From Sordaria brevicollis (Eukaryota; Ascomycota; Sordariomycetes; Sordariales; Sordariaceae), in contig JAUTDP010000001.1 in assembly GCA_033439795.1 (NCBI GenBank), forward strand, positions 5,022,001 to 5,086,000: a stretch of DNA of 64,000 bases, given 5' to 3'. Shown here one piece after another: positions 36,045 through 47,012 of this stretch. Each line of letters starts with the position of its first letter. The stretch's first letter is position 1. The position numbers and the translations under genes are program-made. Below the pieces are notes generated by a model. It was not told the origin of the DNA. It was given only the letters and a program-made list of their open reading frames with translations, and did no database searches.

Positions 36045-37909
36045 ATGACAACAAACAACACCCCCTACCAAACCCTACCAGACCACATGCAACCCGCCTA
36101 CGTGGACCGCATCCTCAAACCCCTCGAGTCCAAAATCTCCGAACTGCTCGACGAGTTCTGCCCTGCCAACCAAGGAACAGACCGCCTCAACGACGTCAAA
36201 AGACTTGTAGTCAACTACGTCGTGCTACAAATCCTAACCCAAACCTTCGACCCAAACCTCTGCGTCACCCCGCGACCCAAGGACCTAGCGCACGCCGAAG
36301 CGTGGCTAGAAAACTACTGCCATGATTCATCCATCCACCTGGGCGGCGAACCACCCCAGATCACGGGGCTAGCGGGCCACGGAAAGGAGTTTTATTCCAC
36401 CCTCACCCATATTCTGGCGGATATCGTCCCCGCGTTGAACTCGCAGGCTTTGAGTTCGCGGTACTACGGGTTTGTTACCGGCGGGGTGCACCCGGTGGCG
36501 CAGGCGGCGGATAATGTGGTTACGGCGCTGGATCAGAATGTGCAGGTTCATATGCCGCAGACGCATTCGATTAGTACGGTGGTGGAACATCATGCGCTGT
36601 CTATGCTGAGATCACTGCTGGGGCTGGATGGGTTTGAGGGGAAGACGTTTACGACGGGTGCGACGGCTAGTAATATCATGGGGTTGGCGTGTGGGAGGGA
36701 GGCGGTTATTGCGGCGAGGTTACCACCGGGAAGTGAAGGAGGAGTGGGTGAGATGGGGATATTGGGGGCGTGTATGGCGGCTGGTGTGAGAGAGGTGCAG
36801 GTTTTGACGAGTAAAGGGCATTCGTCGCTTTATAAGGCGGCGAGTGTGGTGGGATTGGGAAGGGCGGCGGTGAAGGACCTGGGTTTGCCGGATAGACCTT
36901 GGGCGTTGGACCTGAAAGCCGTGGAAAGGGAGCTGAAGCGTGAAGGCGTGGCGAGCATCATCGTGGTGAGCGCGGGAGAAGTGAATACGGGGCAATTTGG
37001 GACGACTGGCGAGGACATGAAGGTGTTGAGGCAGTTGGCCGACCGGTACAAGGCTTGGATTCATGTTGATGGAGGTGAGTTTTACCGCTTATGCACTCCT
37101 GGCATCTCGAAGGCTTTACTACGAGGACGCGGTTTTGGTGAGATTGTGATGCTGACCGTGGTGTGATGTGGAAAGCGTTCGGGATATTTGCCAGGGCACT
37201 TCCTAAAGACGCAAGATACGCCAAACTTCGTGAGAGGACGGCGGGCTTGGAGTTAGCAGACAGTATCGCTGCCGATGGCCATAAGTTGCTGAACGTGGTA
37301 AGTTCTTTACGCCCCAGTCCTTAACCCTCCGAGGGCCTTTTCCCTCGGACAAAATCTCTAACGTCAAGTCTTTAGCCATACGACTGCGGAATCTTCTTCA
37401 GTAGTAAACCGGAGTTCACGAGCCAGGTTTTCCAGAATCCCAATGCGGCATACCTAGCGCCAGTGGGATCAACATCGGGATCTGGTACCAACACCGAGAT
37501 CCCAGGCCCCCTACACATAGGCCTTGAAAACTCGCGACGATTCCGCGCCCTTCCCGTATATGCTTTGCTCCTTCACCTAGGCCGAGAGAACATGGGCAAG
37601 ATGTTTGCGAGGATGGTCGACCTAGCGCGGAGAATTGCCGCTTTTATCCGGGAATCGGACAAGTATGACTTGCTTCCAGATGGGACGACAGATGACATCG
37701 TCGAGTGCACGCACATCATCGTCTTGTTCAAGGCGAAGGATCCCAAGCTGAATGAGGTCTTGGTAGAAAAGATCAATGAAACAAGACGGATGTTTGTGAG
37801 CCCGACGAAATGGAAGGGCGAGAATGCGGTGCGGCTTGCCGTGGGAAGTTGGAAGGTTGATGTTGAAGAAGATTTGGCGGCTGTCAGTTCAGTGTTGAAC
37901 TCGCTATAA
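36045..37909 (+). CDS. PLP-dependent group II decarboxylase (aromatic amino acid/glutamate type)
   Basis: Exons 36045-37074, 37176-37297 and 37376-37909 encode 561 aa of the fold-type I group II decarboxylase family. Visible are YYGFVTGGVHPVA (about 146-158), the cofactor region FTTGATASNIMGL, the HVDGG|AFG site across intron 1 with the cofactor Asp341, and the Schiff-base lysine Lys380 in DGHKLLNVPYDCG. The start ATG follows an A-rich leader. The catalytic residues are intact and the length is normal. Substrate specificity (Glu, DOPA/Tyr/Trp, or sphingosine-like) cannot be told from the sequence. Introns have standard donors; the first acceptor (GGAAAG) is unusual but phase-correct. Confidence 0.85.
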
Positions 37910-38533
37910 GATGATTCTCGTCGCGTCTGAATATACCATTATGCGATGGGGCGCGGAGTTCTGGGCGTCAGATTAATGCATCACTCGAGCAGACAACCAT
38001 TGAACCCATCGTGATGAAAAACACTCGGCGTCGAGAATTGGTCAGAGTATGAGAAGCGAACAATTGTCAAATTGACCCTCGTCGTGATGAGTGTGGTTGT
38101 CTTCTTTCGAGTTTCTCTGCCCCTGTCTCCGGGGAAGATGTGGAACAGTGGAAGCTCTGGAAGCTACGATATGCGTCAATGGAGGCTCTGGCTGATAATG
38201 AGCTCGATAGATGCATATCTTGGGAGCTAGCTTCAAGCTAGCGAAGTGTGACGCAGGGGCTGCCGGGCTGGCAAGTCGAGGCCACATTGCGTCTTGGCAG
38301 CCAAGATGACCCGCACTTTCGTCCCGCCCGCCGCCCGTCCCCAACCCGCTGGAGCTCAGGTCGCTCCCTGGTTGGGTCCAGTGAGGGTGCTCGCCGCCTT
38401 TGGGACACCTCACGCTTCTAGATATTTGGCCGTGAACTTCCAACTTCTCTTCTGCTTCCTCCTCCTTTCTTTTGCTTCGTCAACGCCATTTCCTATTCCA
38501 TTGCTTCCCGGTTTCTTCTCCACGTCAGTCATC
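37910..38533. other. Intergenic, Irc22 promoter
   Basis: Unique DNA, no gene seen. A perfect short inverted repeat GCTAGCTTCAAGCTAGC lies near 38227-38243. The last about 100 bp are CT-rich, as in a 5' leader. Confidence 0.5.
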
Positions 38534-39563
38534 ATGGTCAACCTCAAGTGGTCCTCTCTCGCCCTGCTCGCTCTCCGCGCTGTCTCCGTCTTTGCTCAAG
38601 AAGAGGTAAGCTCAGCTCCATCCCCAGCTATGTTCTCGTCGGGAACAGCTCAAGTAGCTTCTTATTCAGCTGCTTAGCTGTCGCGCAATCACACCTTTCT
38701 CCAACTTCCATTTCGTCCCATCTGCTAACCACTGGAGCTCCTTCTAGACTTTCGCCGATGATGCGACCACCGTTCCCGTCTCGCAGCCCGAGCTCAAGGC
38801 CGATATCGAGACTACCTTCCCCGATGCCGACATCTTCGGCGTCAAGCTCGTGAACGGCAAGGTCACCAGGGCCCTTATCGACATCACCAACCAGGAGGAT
38901 GGCCCCATCAACGTTGCTTTTGTTGGCGGTTCCCTCAAGACCACTCGTCCCCTTCCCGAGGATACGCCTCTCTATGCCCACATTGTGCGCAACTTGACCG
39001 CCACTCGGTTCCAGACCGAGATTCCCGCTGGCGAGAAGCAGACCCTTCCTTACAACTTTGTCTTGGATATGATGCCCCAGGATGTCGTTGTCGAGCTTAT
39101 GGCCATCATCACCAACCCCGCTGGCGAGGTTTTCGAGATCCAGCTTCACAACGGTCCCGCCAGCATTGTTGAGGCCCCCACCAGCATCTTTGACCCTCAG
39201 ATGTGAGTGTTTGGCACCCTCGATTTGTGACTTTCTGGACATCTGTACTGACCTAACTCGCTTTTCAGCATCTTCCTCTACCTCTTCCTCACCGGTGTCT
39301 TCGGCGCTACCCTCTACTTCGTTTACAAGACCTGGATCGAGGCTCTCTTCCCCCAGGCTGCCAAGAAGACCAAGGCTCCCAAGAAGGCCAGGAAGGTCGA
39401 GGTTGCCGAGCCCTTGTCTGGCTCCGAGTCTGCCGGTGCTACCTCTGGCGGCGAGAAGAACTTTGACGAGAGCTGGATTCCCTCGCACCATCTCAACCGC
39501 CCCGTTGCCCGCCGCGTCAAGAGCGGTGCCAGCGCCAAGTCCAAGAAGGGCGGTGATCTATAA
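38534..39563 (+). CDS. irc22: Irc22 / TRAP-alpha-like ER membrane protein
   Basis: Exons 38534-38605, 38748-39202 and 39269-39563 encode 273 aa. A cleavable signal peptide ([15 protein letters not shown]) is followed by a lumenal beta-sandwich domain ([45 protein letters not shown]), one transmembrane helix ([20 protein letters not shown]) and a basic cytosolic tail ending [17 protein letters not shown]. This layout matches the fungal IRC22 family, distantly related to the translocon-associated protein alpha subunit of the ER. The yeast name comes from a recombination-centre screen; the molecular role is unclear. The gene is compact with clean splice sites and highly expressed-type codons (C-ending). 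Confidence 0.88.
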
Positions 39564-40880
39564 ACGAAAACTGCAACGAACGCTTTTGTTTTGCAGCATT
39601 CACCTAATCACACCTTTTTAAAACATTTAATAACGTTGGATTCGTCCTGTTCTCCTTATGTCTTTCTATACCGGGAGCTGGTGGTTGTCTAAACCGCCAA
39701 CAGGCATCTCCCTTTCCGCCAAATTTCTGTAAAAATTGGTCTAGGGTTGGGCTCAAAATTTCGGTGGGACACATGAAGCCGGCGATACAATGGGAAATGG
39801 GATTTTTCTGCGAGCCGAAATTTTGGGCTTGGAAAGGTGGAGCGGCACACTGCTCAACCATACCGGACGGGAGTTGGGAAGACGCAAAACTTTTGTACCA
39901 TATTATAACGACGATTAAGATATGAAATGGCTAATCGCTAAACGTGCGCCAACTGAGCTGGCCACGATGGTGGAGGAATAAAAAGACTTTCACGATTGCA
40001 TCGCGCGTTTGAACAGCGGAAGTGGTCGATGGCATCAAGGGGAGGAACGAAGGCGACATGATGCGATGGCGATAACGGGCCTCGCGTGAACAATAACATG
40101 GGAAAGTCCCAGACACAACCATGAGAGGTACCTCTATTCGTGATTATATTTGACACAGAACACTACCATGTAAACACACCAGCCGCCGATGACGCACTTG
40201 ACATGAACAATTGTGCTGCTTTTAGTTAAACCGCTGTGGTACTCACTCAGCGGTGAATTGATAGTACAAAGCACTTGAAGAGAACGCGAAATAAACGCCT
40301 TTTTGCTCGGAATAATAAAACATGAGGTTGGTCTCCTCTTCGGAAAGAACCGAAAACGGGGACCAAGGTTCCTCCTGCCCAGAAAGGGGTTTGTTGTTGA
40401 GGGGGCAACACGGAACGGGTAGGAAGCGCGCCATGGGGGAAGGGTCCAGCCAGGCTGGTCGCGTCAAGTGACAGCACACGCCTGGTTTGCCTGGGCCTGC
40501 CCGCTCCTCCTCAGTCGTGCGGCACCACCAGAACCCCGTCCCAAATAAATCAAAACAAAAATCATTTCCCTCTCTTACAACAAAAAAACCACCCAGCCAA
40601 CCTTCTCCTCCATCAGAACTTTACGAATCTCCCAAATACTTGTTGAAACCGGATCGTGGTCATTTTTCCCAATTTTTTTGTTTTCGGTAAGTGCGCGTCT
40701 TGCTTTTCGCATTTGCACGTTAATTCTCCCCATCCAACGACCTCCACTCTGCTCAGTCTGCCGTGTCCAGCATCCTTTTTGTGTTTTGCCGACGTGCCAT
40801 ACACGCTACAATACCACAAACTGACCATATTGAGTAGTAAACAGAATCATTCTCGAGGAAACGGCATCACTCTAATCAAT
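39564..40880. other. Intergenic with AT-hook gene 5' UTR intron
   Basis: No coding gene is seen. A probable 5' UTR intron of the AT-hook gene spans 40687-40756 (GTAAGT donor, CTGCTCAG acceptor). The leader is C/A- and CT-rich from about 40560 on. Confidence 0.5.
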
Positions 40881-41936
40881 ATGGCCCCCACCAAGCCCAC
40901 ATCTGAAGAGCAGCCCGTCAAGCGCGGCCGTGGCCGTCCCCCCAAGGACCCGTCCGAGAGGAAGCCTGTTCCCACGCCTTCCGGCCGCCCTCGTGGCAGG
41001 CCCAAGGGCAGTGGCGGCGTGAAGAAGTCCACCCCGAAGACTGCTGCCAGCAGTGGGACTGGTCGCCGTGGACGTCCGGCCAAGGCTGCTGCTGCTGCTG
41101 CCACCCCCGTTGCCGCCAAGAAGAAGGCCACCGTTGCTGCCTCCAAGGCTACTCCCTCTTCTACCGGTAAGGGCCGTGGTCGTCCTCGCAAGTCCGATGT
41201 CAGCGCTGCTGCTGGCACTCCCAGCTCTAAGAAGGCCACCCCCAAGAAGAGCACGACACCCAAGAAGGGCGGTCCTGGCAGGCGCGGTCGCCCCGCCAAG
41301 GCTGCCACCGAGGAGTCTGCTGAGGAGGAAGATGTCGAGATGGATGGCGCCAACGGCGAGGACGCGGAAGAGGCCGATAAGGCCGCCTCGGATGCTGCCT
41401 CTGACGTCGACGAGGCCGCAAGTGAGTAAAAGTAGCCACTTTTTTTCGGCTCCCACCAAAATCTGAACTCTTCTCATGTCATGAACGGTTTCCGGCGAGT
41501 CTTCACCTTTCCCAGTTCGCGCTGCGCTGTATCATTCTTGTTTTTCATTTCTTAGATACCAAGACAAAAATGCCGATCTTCTCGCTCTTCCACTTCCCAT
41601 GTCTCTACGGGTACATGCAGTGCCGTGCCTTCTTCCCACAGACAATCACCGATGAACCCAATCCACAGCGAATCCCTTTCTGACTTTTTGTGACTCCACT
41701 TTCCAGATGCCGATGACGACTTCGAGGATGCGGAGGGTGACGTTGACATGGACTTGGATTTGAACGGCGGCTCGGGCCCCGCTCTCCCTGCTGATGGTGA
41801 CAACGAAGCAATTCCTACTACTGCTACTGGTGAAGAAGAGGTTCGTACGAGCACTACTACAACTACAAACAACCACCCACAAGCACAAGGCACTTCTTCT
41901 TCTTCTACTGGCTTTTCTTTCAATGGCATCCTGTAA
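40881..41936 (+). CDS. AT-hook DNA-binding protein (HMGA-like)
   Basis: Exons 40881-41421 and 41707-41936 encode 256 aa. At least five GRP-core AT-hooks are visible: GRGRPPK (16-22), GRPRGRPKG (35-43), GRRGRPAK (61-68), GRGRPRK (98-104) and GRRGRPAK (133-140). They are separated by Ala/Lys/Thr-Pro linkers as in histone H1-like tails, and a strongly acidic C terminus follows (EEEDVEMD..., DDDFEDAEGDVDMDLDL). Such proteins bind the minor groove of AT-rich DNA, here perhaps relevant to AT-rich RIP-derived heterochromatin (inference). The 285-nt intron has a GTGAGT donor and TTTCCAG acceptor. An alternative downstream exon may exchange the C terminus (see 42023). Confidence 0.85.
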
Positions 41937-42022
41937 GATACTACCCTGTTGCACGTGCCCCTTTGTAACTAACTCGTCACCATTTTTTTCGTTAAGAAGG
42001 ACATCCCCATTGATAGCGCTTA

Positions 42023-42638
42023 GTGGTCGACTTTGGGCAATGAGTCCGGAGAAGAAGAAGACACCAAAGCAGGAATAATCAAGTATGAGTCAGAGGAAGA
42101 GGAAATACTGGACTGCATAGTGGTTGTTACCCTGAGCTCGGATCCTCCAGAACCACCTTCGTCGCCGTCACCGTCGTCATCTTCTCAACCACCGAAGAAC
42201 CGTTTCCTACGAGCAAGGGCCCCGGAACCACCATCACCGCGTATAACGCAAGAGGAGGAAGATGAAGAAGTAGAGCAGGAGCAACAGCGTTTTCCGGAAT
42301 TATCGTTTTCCTCATCGTTTTGGCGTTGTCAAGAAGCGTCTTCACCACCGGCACCAGAAATCTCACAGATGGACTCGGAACCAGAAGACGAAGGGGTTGA
42401 CGGAGGCGAAAGCATCAACCAAGACTACGACATCTACGAAGACGAAGGAGCAGACCAAAGCTACTCGTATGTCGAACCGGAGCCTCAAGTACTACAACCA
42501 CTTTCGGATGCACAACAGCCACAGCAATCACGGCCAACACAGTCAACACAGCACAAGACGGTGGCAAAGACCGGCTTCAGACGAAGGAAGAGGGACAATG
42601 ACTATGAGAGCGCTGGTTTGGGGTGTATTGTTAGTTGA
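42023..42638 (+). CDS. Acidic ORF, possible alternative terminal exon of the AT-hook gene
   Basis: A long frame without its own ATG opens directly after a CTTAG acceptor-like site (ending 42022) and continues to a TGA at 42636-42638. It encodes a Glu/Asp/Ser/Pro-rich polypeptide (SGEEEDTKAGI, EEEEILDCIVVV, TQEEEDEEVEQEQQR) with a basic end (GFRRRKRDNDYE). Phase agrees with a donor after GEEE in the AT-hook exon 2 (GTTCGT at about 41842, weak), with CTAAC branch sites near 41969. That splice would replace the short Thr/Asn-rich end with about 205 acidic residues. A stronger donor (GTAAGA at 41935) joins out of this frame. It could alternatively be 3' UTR with chance openness. Confidence 0.4.
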
Positions 42639-42820
42639 CAGATAATGGATTTGAGACCCTGCGTATTGAGCAATTGTTGTCTGCCTGTACTATCATTGAA
42701 TGATTCATGATCATCTGATAAGGTTGTATCATTAGTTGACAATGGATTTTGAGACCAGGCGTATCCGTCATCATGCATTGTTTAAAATCAAGACTGTTGC
42801 ACTATAATTATTGATTCGTG
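42626..42820. repeat. Imperfect tandem duplication, ~100-bp unit
   Basis: Two consecutive units (about 42626-42720 and 42726-42820) share TTAGTTGACA, ATGGATTT(T)GAGACC, GCGTAT, CATTGTT-like and ATTGATTCxTGATxAT blocks in the same order. It lies at the end of the acidic ORF and in what is probably 3' UTR. Confidence 0.55.
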
Positions 42821-43493
42821 ATGATTTCCCTACAAGGTATACAACCGACCCCTAAAAGCAAGGCCATTTGCGAACGATAGTGAGATAAAAAGAAGAAGAA
42901 AAAAGGCCAAGTCCACGCCAATTCCATGTTTGAAGTTCCGTTTGACCTTCCTTACCCATTTACTCCCATCCATCATCCATTTCGCCCCATCCAGTGCATC
43001 CAAATAAAAAGATGCCTAACTCCCTGGGCATAAGCCAACGCCGCATGTTCTGTGAAGCTGAGGATAGACAGAAAATAGGAAAAAAAGAGAAACCCATGAG
43101 CAGTCCTTGCTTTCCTTGCTCAACTCCATCCTTCCCTTCCATAAAATCATTGCCGTCATAACCGATTGAGCCCTTTGCGGATACCATTGTTCGTTGCTTG
43201 TCGTCGTTAGGTCCGTCGTATTCGTCATTCGCAGTGCTTTGTCTTCGAAGAATATTCCCTTCACCACAGAAAATCCATGACCTCGTTGCCTATGGTCATC
43301 ATAGTAACTTTGTTGCTCGTCTGTCTGTCGGGCCATCAATGTCTGCTTGGTTGGTTGATATTTCATCGCATAGTAAAATATGCTTTCCTCCACAATCAAA
43401 CGGCTGGCTTTAAAAAAATTGCGTTCTCGAAAGTCCGTCCTTGCCGACCCTCATAAATCCGAAACGATTCCGAGCGCATCTCATCAGCTGGCT
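42821..43493. other. Convergent intergenic region, no gene seen
   Basis: This lies between the plus-strand AT-hook locus and a minus-strand gene and presumably holds both 3' ends. Short minus-strand frames at 42960-43399 show no domain. Confidence 0.45.
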
Positions 43494-45512
43494 TTAATTT
43501 CCAGTCTGATCACCATCCGAGCCAGTGCCTGCTGTATTTGAAGATACAATTGTTGTCCACCACTCGAACCCGGCGGCGCCTGCACTGTTACTGTTACTGT
43601 AAGTGCCACCGCCGCCACTACTACCGCTGTCGTCGAGAAACGAACCAGGAGGTCCGGAATGATCTCCCGGCGACACTTGCATAACGTGAGGGAATTGCGA
43701 GCCTTTTTAGTTCCAACTCCCTATACGATCATTCGGGGGGCTGTGTTGTTGTTGTTGCTGATCGAAAAGATTGTGTTGTTGTTGGTGTCCGTGATCTCTA
43801 GTCGTTGGGCCACCACCACTGCCGGCTGAACCTAGCCCGTGCGCTTCGGCGGCTGCGACGGCGGCGGCGTTGGAAGTTGTGCCGTCTTGGAAGATGAGGT
43901 TGTGGCTGTGGCCGTTATTGTTGGGGTAATGATGGCCGACTGCTGGTAAGCTGTCCGGGACGTAGTTATTGTTGTAGTCGCCGCTGCCGCCATCACTGGA
44001 AGAGGCGCCGCTGACGCTCATGGGTGCTAGGCGGGCTATTGCGTGGTTATTGTTACCGTGGTGGTTTGACGACCCTTGAAGTTGAGGGTCGATATGGTAT
44101 TGTGGTTGTGGCTGCGGTTGATGATGGTGCTCGGCCTTTCCGTTTGGACCTCCTGTACCGGCGGTAACCGGAGTTGCGAATGCCTCCTCGACTCGAATCG
44201 GATGTCCCTTCAGAGCCCAAGGAGGTTCTATCTCCCCGTCTTGTTGAGGCACATCCGTCCACTCGGGCGCCCAGTCCGGTTTCCGATCGTACAGCGACTC
44301 GCATACCTGCCTGTCGCCTTTCAGGATGAAGCCATTCAACACCTCCTTCAGCCATCCCATTCCTTCCCTATACTGCTGGAGGCTTGGGTAGTCTGACGGT
44401 TTGGCGGATCGTACTTCTTCCACCATCCTCATGGTCTGATACCGTGGCTGGTTGTCCGAACTTGGTACCATGACGCGCTTTTTGACTTCCAAAGCAAAGT
44501 ACACGCAGTCACTTGGCTGAGGCTGCCACTGGCACTGCAACGACCCTCCGCTGCCTGCCCCTCCTCTTTCTTCTACCTCGAGATCACCATCGGGAGCGCC
44601 CATAAACACGGGGATCCGGCTGTAACCCAGCACGCGCATGTAAGCCCAGTAGGATCCCGAGATGGTACCGTGGAGGATACGCCAGCAACTCAGGAAGCGT
44701 GTCTGGCAGATGAAGGCCTCGACAGTGCCGGGATTGGGAAACGTGCCAATGCGCGTGTTGAGTTCTGCTGCGCAGTGACAGGCCTCGGCAATCTTTTGGA
44801 CCTGTTCAAACCAGATGTCGAAGGAGCCATAGAAGGTGAGCGGATGCACTGGCATCTTGTAGCTGAATTCCAGAGGGGTCGACCAGCCTCGGTAGTTGGC
44901 GGCCGGCTCACAGATGCGCGGCGGCTCGTGGAGGTAGGGTGGGAGGGGGGGCATCCTGTAGGTTTCGTCGTCGGCATTGTTGTTGTTGCTGTTATGATTT
45001 GGCGCCGACGCATCAGCGCCAGGTTGAAGGGGCGGTCCTATGATTGGCATTTCCTTGGACGGTTGTGGTTGTTCAGGTTGCCCTTGGCTTTCTCCGTCGT
45101 GGTGTGGATGTGGTGGTGGGACGGGTTGGACTGGTTGTTCCTGGGGAGACTCAACAGGAGCGGCTCGGGTTCCAGAGGCTGCTTTTCGTTTCTTCGAGGG
45201 CGGCTCCGGTGCTGGAGGAGGACCAGCGGGTGCAGCTCGCCTGCTCCTCAGTTGCCGACCTGAAGACGACATTGAATTGCTATTTTCTGTCGGTTCAAGT
45301 GAAGGTCCCAAGGCTGATGAGTCTTGCTGTGAATGACCATTCGTTGGACTTGACTGTTGAGCTTGCCGCCTTGGTCTTCGACCTGAAGCTGAAGCAGGAG
45401 ATGATGAAGTCTGGCCCTGGTGTGTTCCGGCGTATGACGGCAGTGGTACTGGAGTTTCGCGCACGACGTAGGAAGCACGTCTGGAATGATTCTGATTGCT
45501 GTCGCTACTCAT
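43494..45512 (-). CDS. Low-complexity protein with a conserved-looking central domain, unknown
   Basis: The main exon 45512-43727 starts at MSSDSNQNHSRR. A longer frame above it uses no ATG. The first 200 residues are disordered with a basic patch (GRQLRSRRAAP, PSKKRKAASG), probably a nuclear signal. A folded region follows, rich in Trp/Cys (YRGWSTPLEFSYKMPVH, FDIWFEQVQKIAEACHCAAEL, FLSCWRILHGTISGSYWAYM). The tail is Gln/His/Asn-rich. Without splicing it stops at 43707. A 51-nt intron at 43726-43676 (GTATAG...GCAAG) would instead join in phase to a further 61 codons ending at 43494 (...EWWTTIV...). No family is recognised; the layout suggests a nuclear regulatory protein of Sordariomycetes (inference). 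Confidence 0.65.
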
Positions 45513-47012
45513 GTTGGTGAGGTGAAAACCAGGTAAAAGAGATGGACGGAGAGGCGACAGAGAATAAACACACGATGAACGACAAGGTTCTGCTAACACG
45601 AACAAGGCAGGAGGTAGCACCCAGCTGGAGGCATCTAAGTGCTACTCCAGTGACTGCAAATACCAAGCAATAGTGTAGATGTAACTGAACCTTGGTAACC
45701 CCGCAGTTGAAGGTAGTAGTTTGACAGTGTCCTGGATTTGAATGTGGACGAGAAGAAGCAGTGTGAATGTGACACTCACTTACAACGACAACAGACTTTG
45801 GATGAAGGTTCGAGGTTCAGAGGGTCGAAGTGGCTCCACCAAGAGAGGTTGGATGGCAGAGAAACGGAGAAAGACCGAGAGAGGGGACGGAAGGAACAGA
45901 TCGGGTCAAACTTGGCAGCATGAGGAGGACGCAGAAGTTATGTAGAAGTAGGAAGTCAGGTCCGGCCGGTGGGAGACGCGCTTGCCTTTTGATGCTCGTG
46001 AATGTTTACACAAGTCGGAGCCTTGCGGTCCCGGGCCGATGGTGGTACAAGCCTAGACTTAGGTACTCACAGACGCAGAGTCCCTGGAAGAGATTCGTCC
46101 GTTGTCATGGGCATTTTGAAAAAGTAGACGGTTCTCGGGTGAAACATTTCTGATTTGTTCAAAATGGCGAGTTATAGATGGCTTGGAAATAGTTGCAAGA
46201 GTGAAATGCAGTGTTTCTGCGCGAACCCCTCCCGGTCCCAGCTCTTGTGTCCCAATCATTCGCGGGTTCCAAGTACGCTATGAACCCTAACCACAACCCT
46301 AACAGCGCCTTGATAGTGAACGGTCCCACTTGTCTCGTACGTATCTCAAGGTACCTCATGTCGGAAAAATCCTAGGACATCGGCAGTTGACCGGATGTGA
46401 CTTGACATACTTCCATTCTTTCCAAGACGTATTGGAATAATCAATAAAGTCGACTGTTTTATAATAGCTGAGAAGTGAAGTTGGTGCCAACATCTCACGC
46501 GGCGTCCTTTACGATAAAGGTAGACAATGATAACCCTTATGTACTCATATGGATCCACTTTTAACATTTGCTCAGTGCGGCCATTGTCTTTGCGGTGACT
46601 CTGCCCCTGCCGCCAGGTCCTGCTTTTTGCCGTCAACGGTCACGCTCGGTGCTTGCCGTCAAACCACAGGGATCGAATTTCTTGTTGTTCAGTTTGGCAA
46701 ACCAACGACGACATACTTCCCACCTTCGACTTTTTGAGTTGATTGTGGACTTGATTCTGCCGCATATCTTGATTCTCATCGGGCTAGATATTTCCAGCCC
46801 TCTTTCTTGCTCAACTTGCAGAGTTTTGATAGAAATGGACAGCGGCGCAAGCTTTGGTGCAGTTCTTGTGGGTGTCATTCGCCGCGGCCAACTCTTCGGC
46901 TTCAACTTTTTCCTGTTCTGCGACGCTTGAGCGAACAAGCGGTTTTTTTCTCAAACACAACACACAAATTTTATTTTTGACATTTGGGGCAATCTGAATT
47001 GGCATCGCCAAC
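45513..47012. other. Divergent promoter region
   Basis: This lies between the minus-strand unknown gene and the plus-strand helicase gene. A possible 5' UTR intron of the minus-strand gene spans 45783-45654 (GTAAGT...TTTGCAG). Two spaced CCCTAA motifs occur at about 46283-46303. No coding gene is supported. Confidence 0.45.

Noticed and set aside
38628..39491. 287-codon minus-strand ORF antisense to Irc22
   Set aside because: Gly/Leu-rich shadow frame; it crosses both introns of the clearly spliced plus-strand gene.
46281..46305. Telomere-like CCCTAA motifs (also GGGTTAGGGTTA at 30473-30484)
   Set aside because: Only two units each and interrupted; too short to be interstitial telomere.
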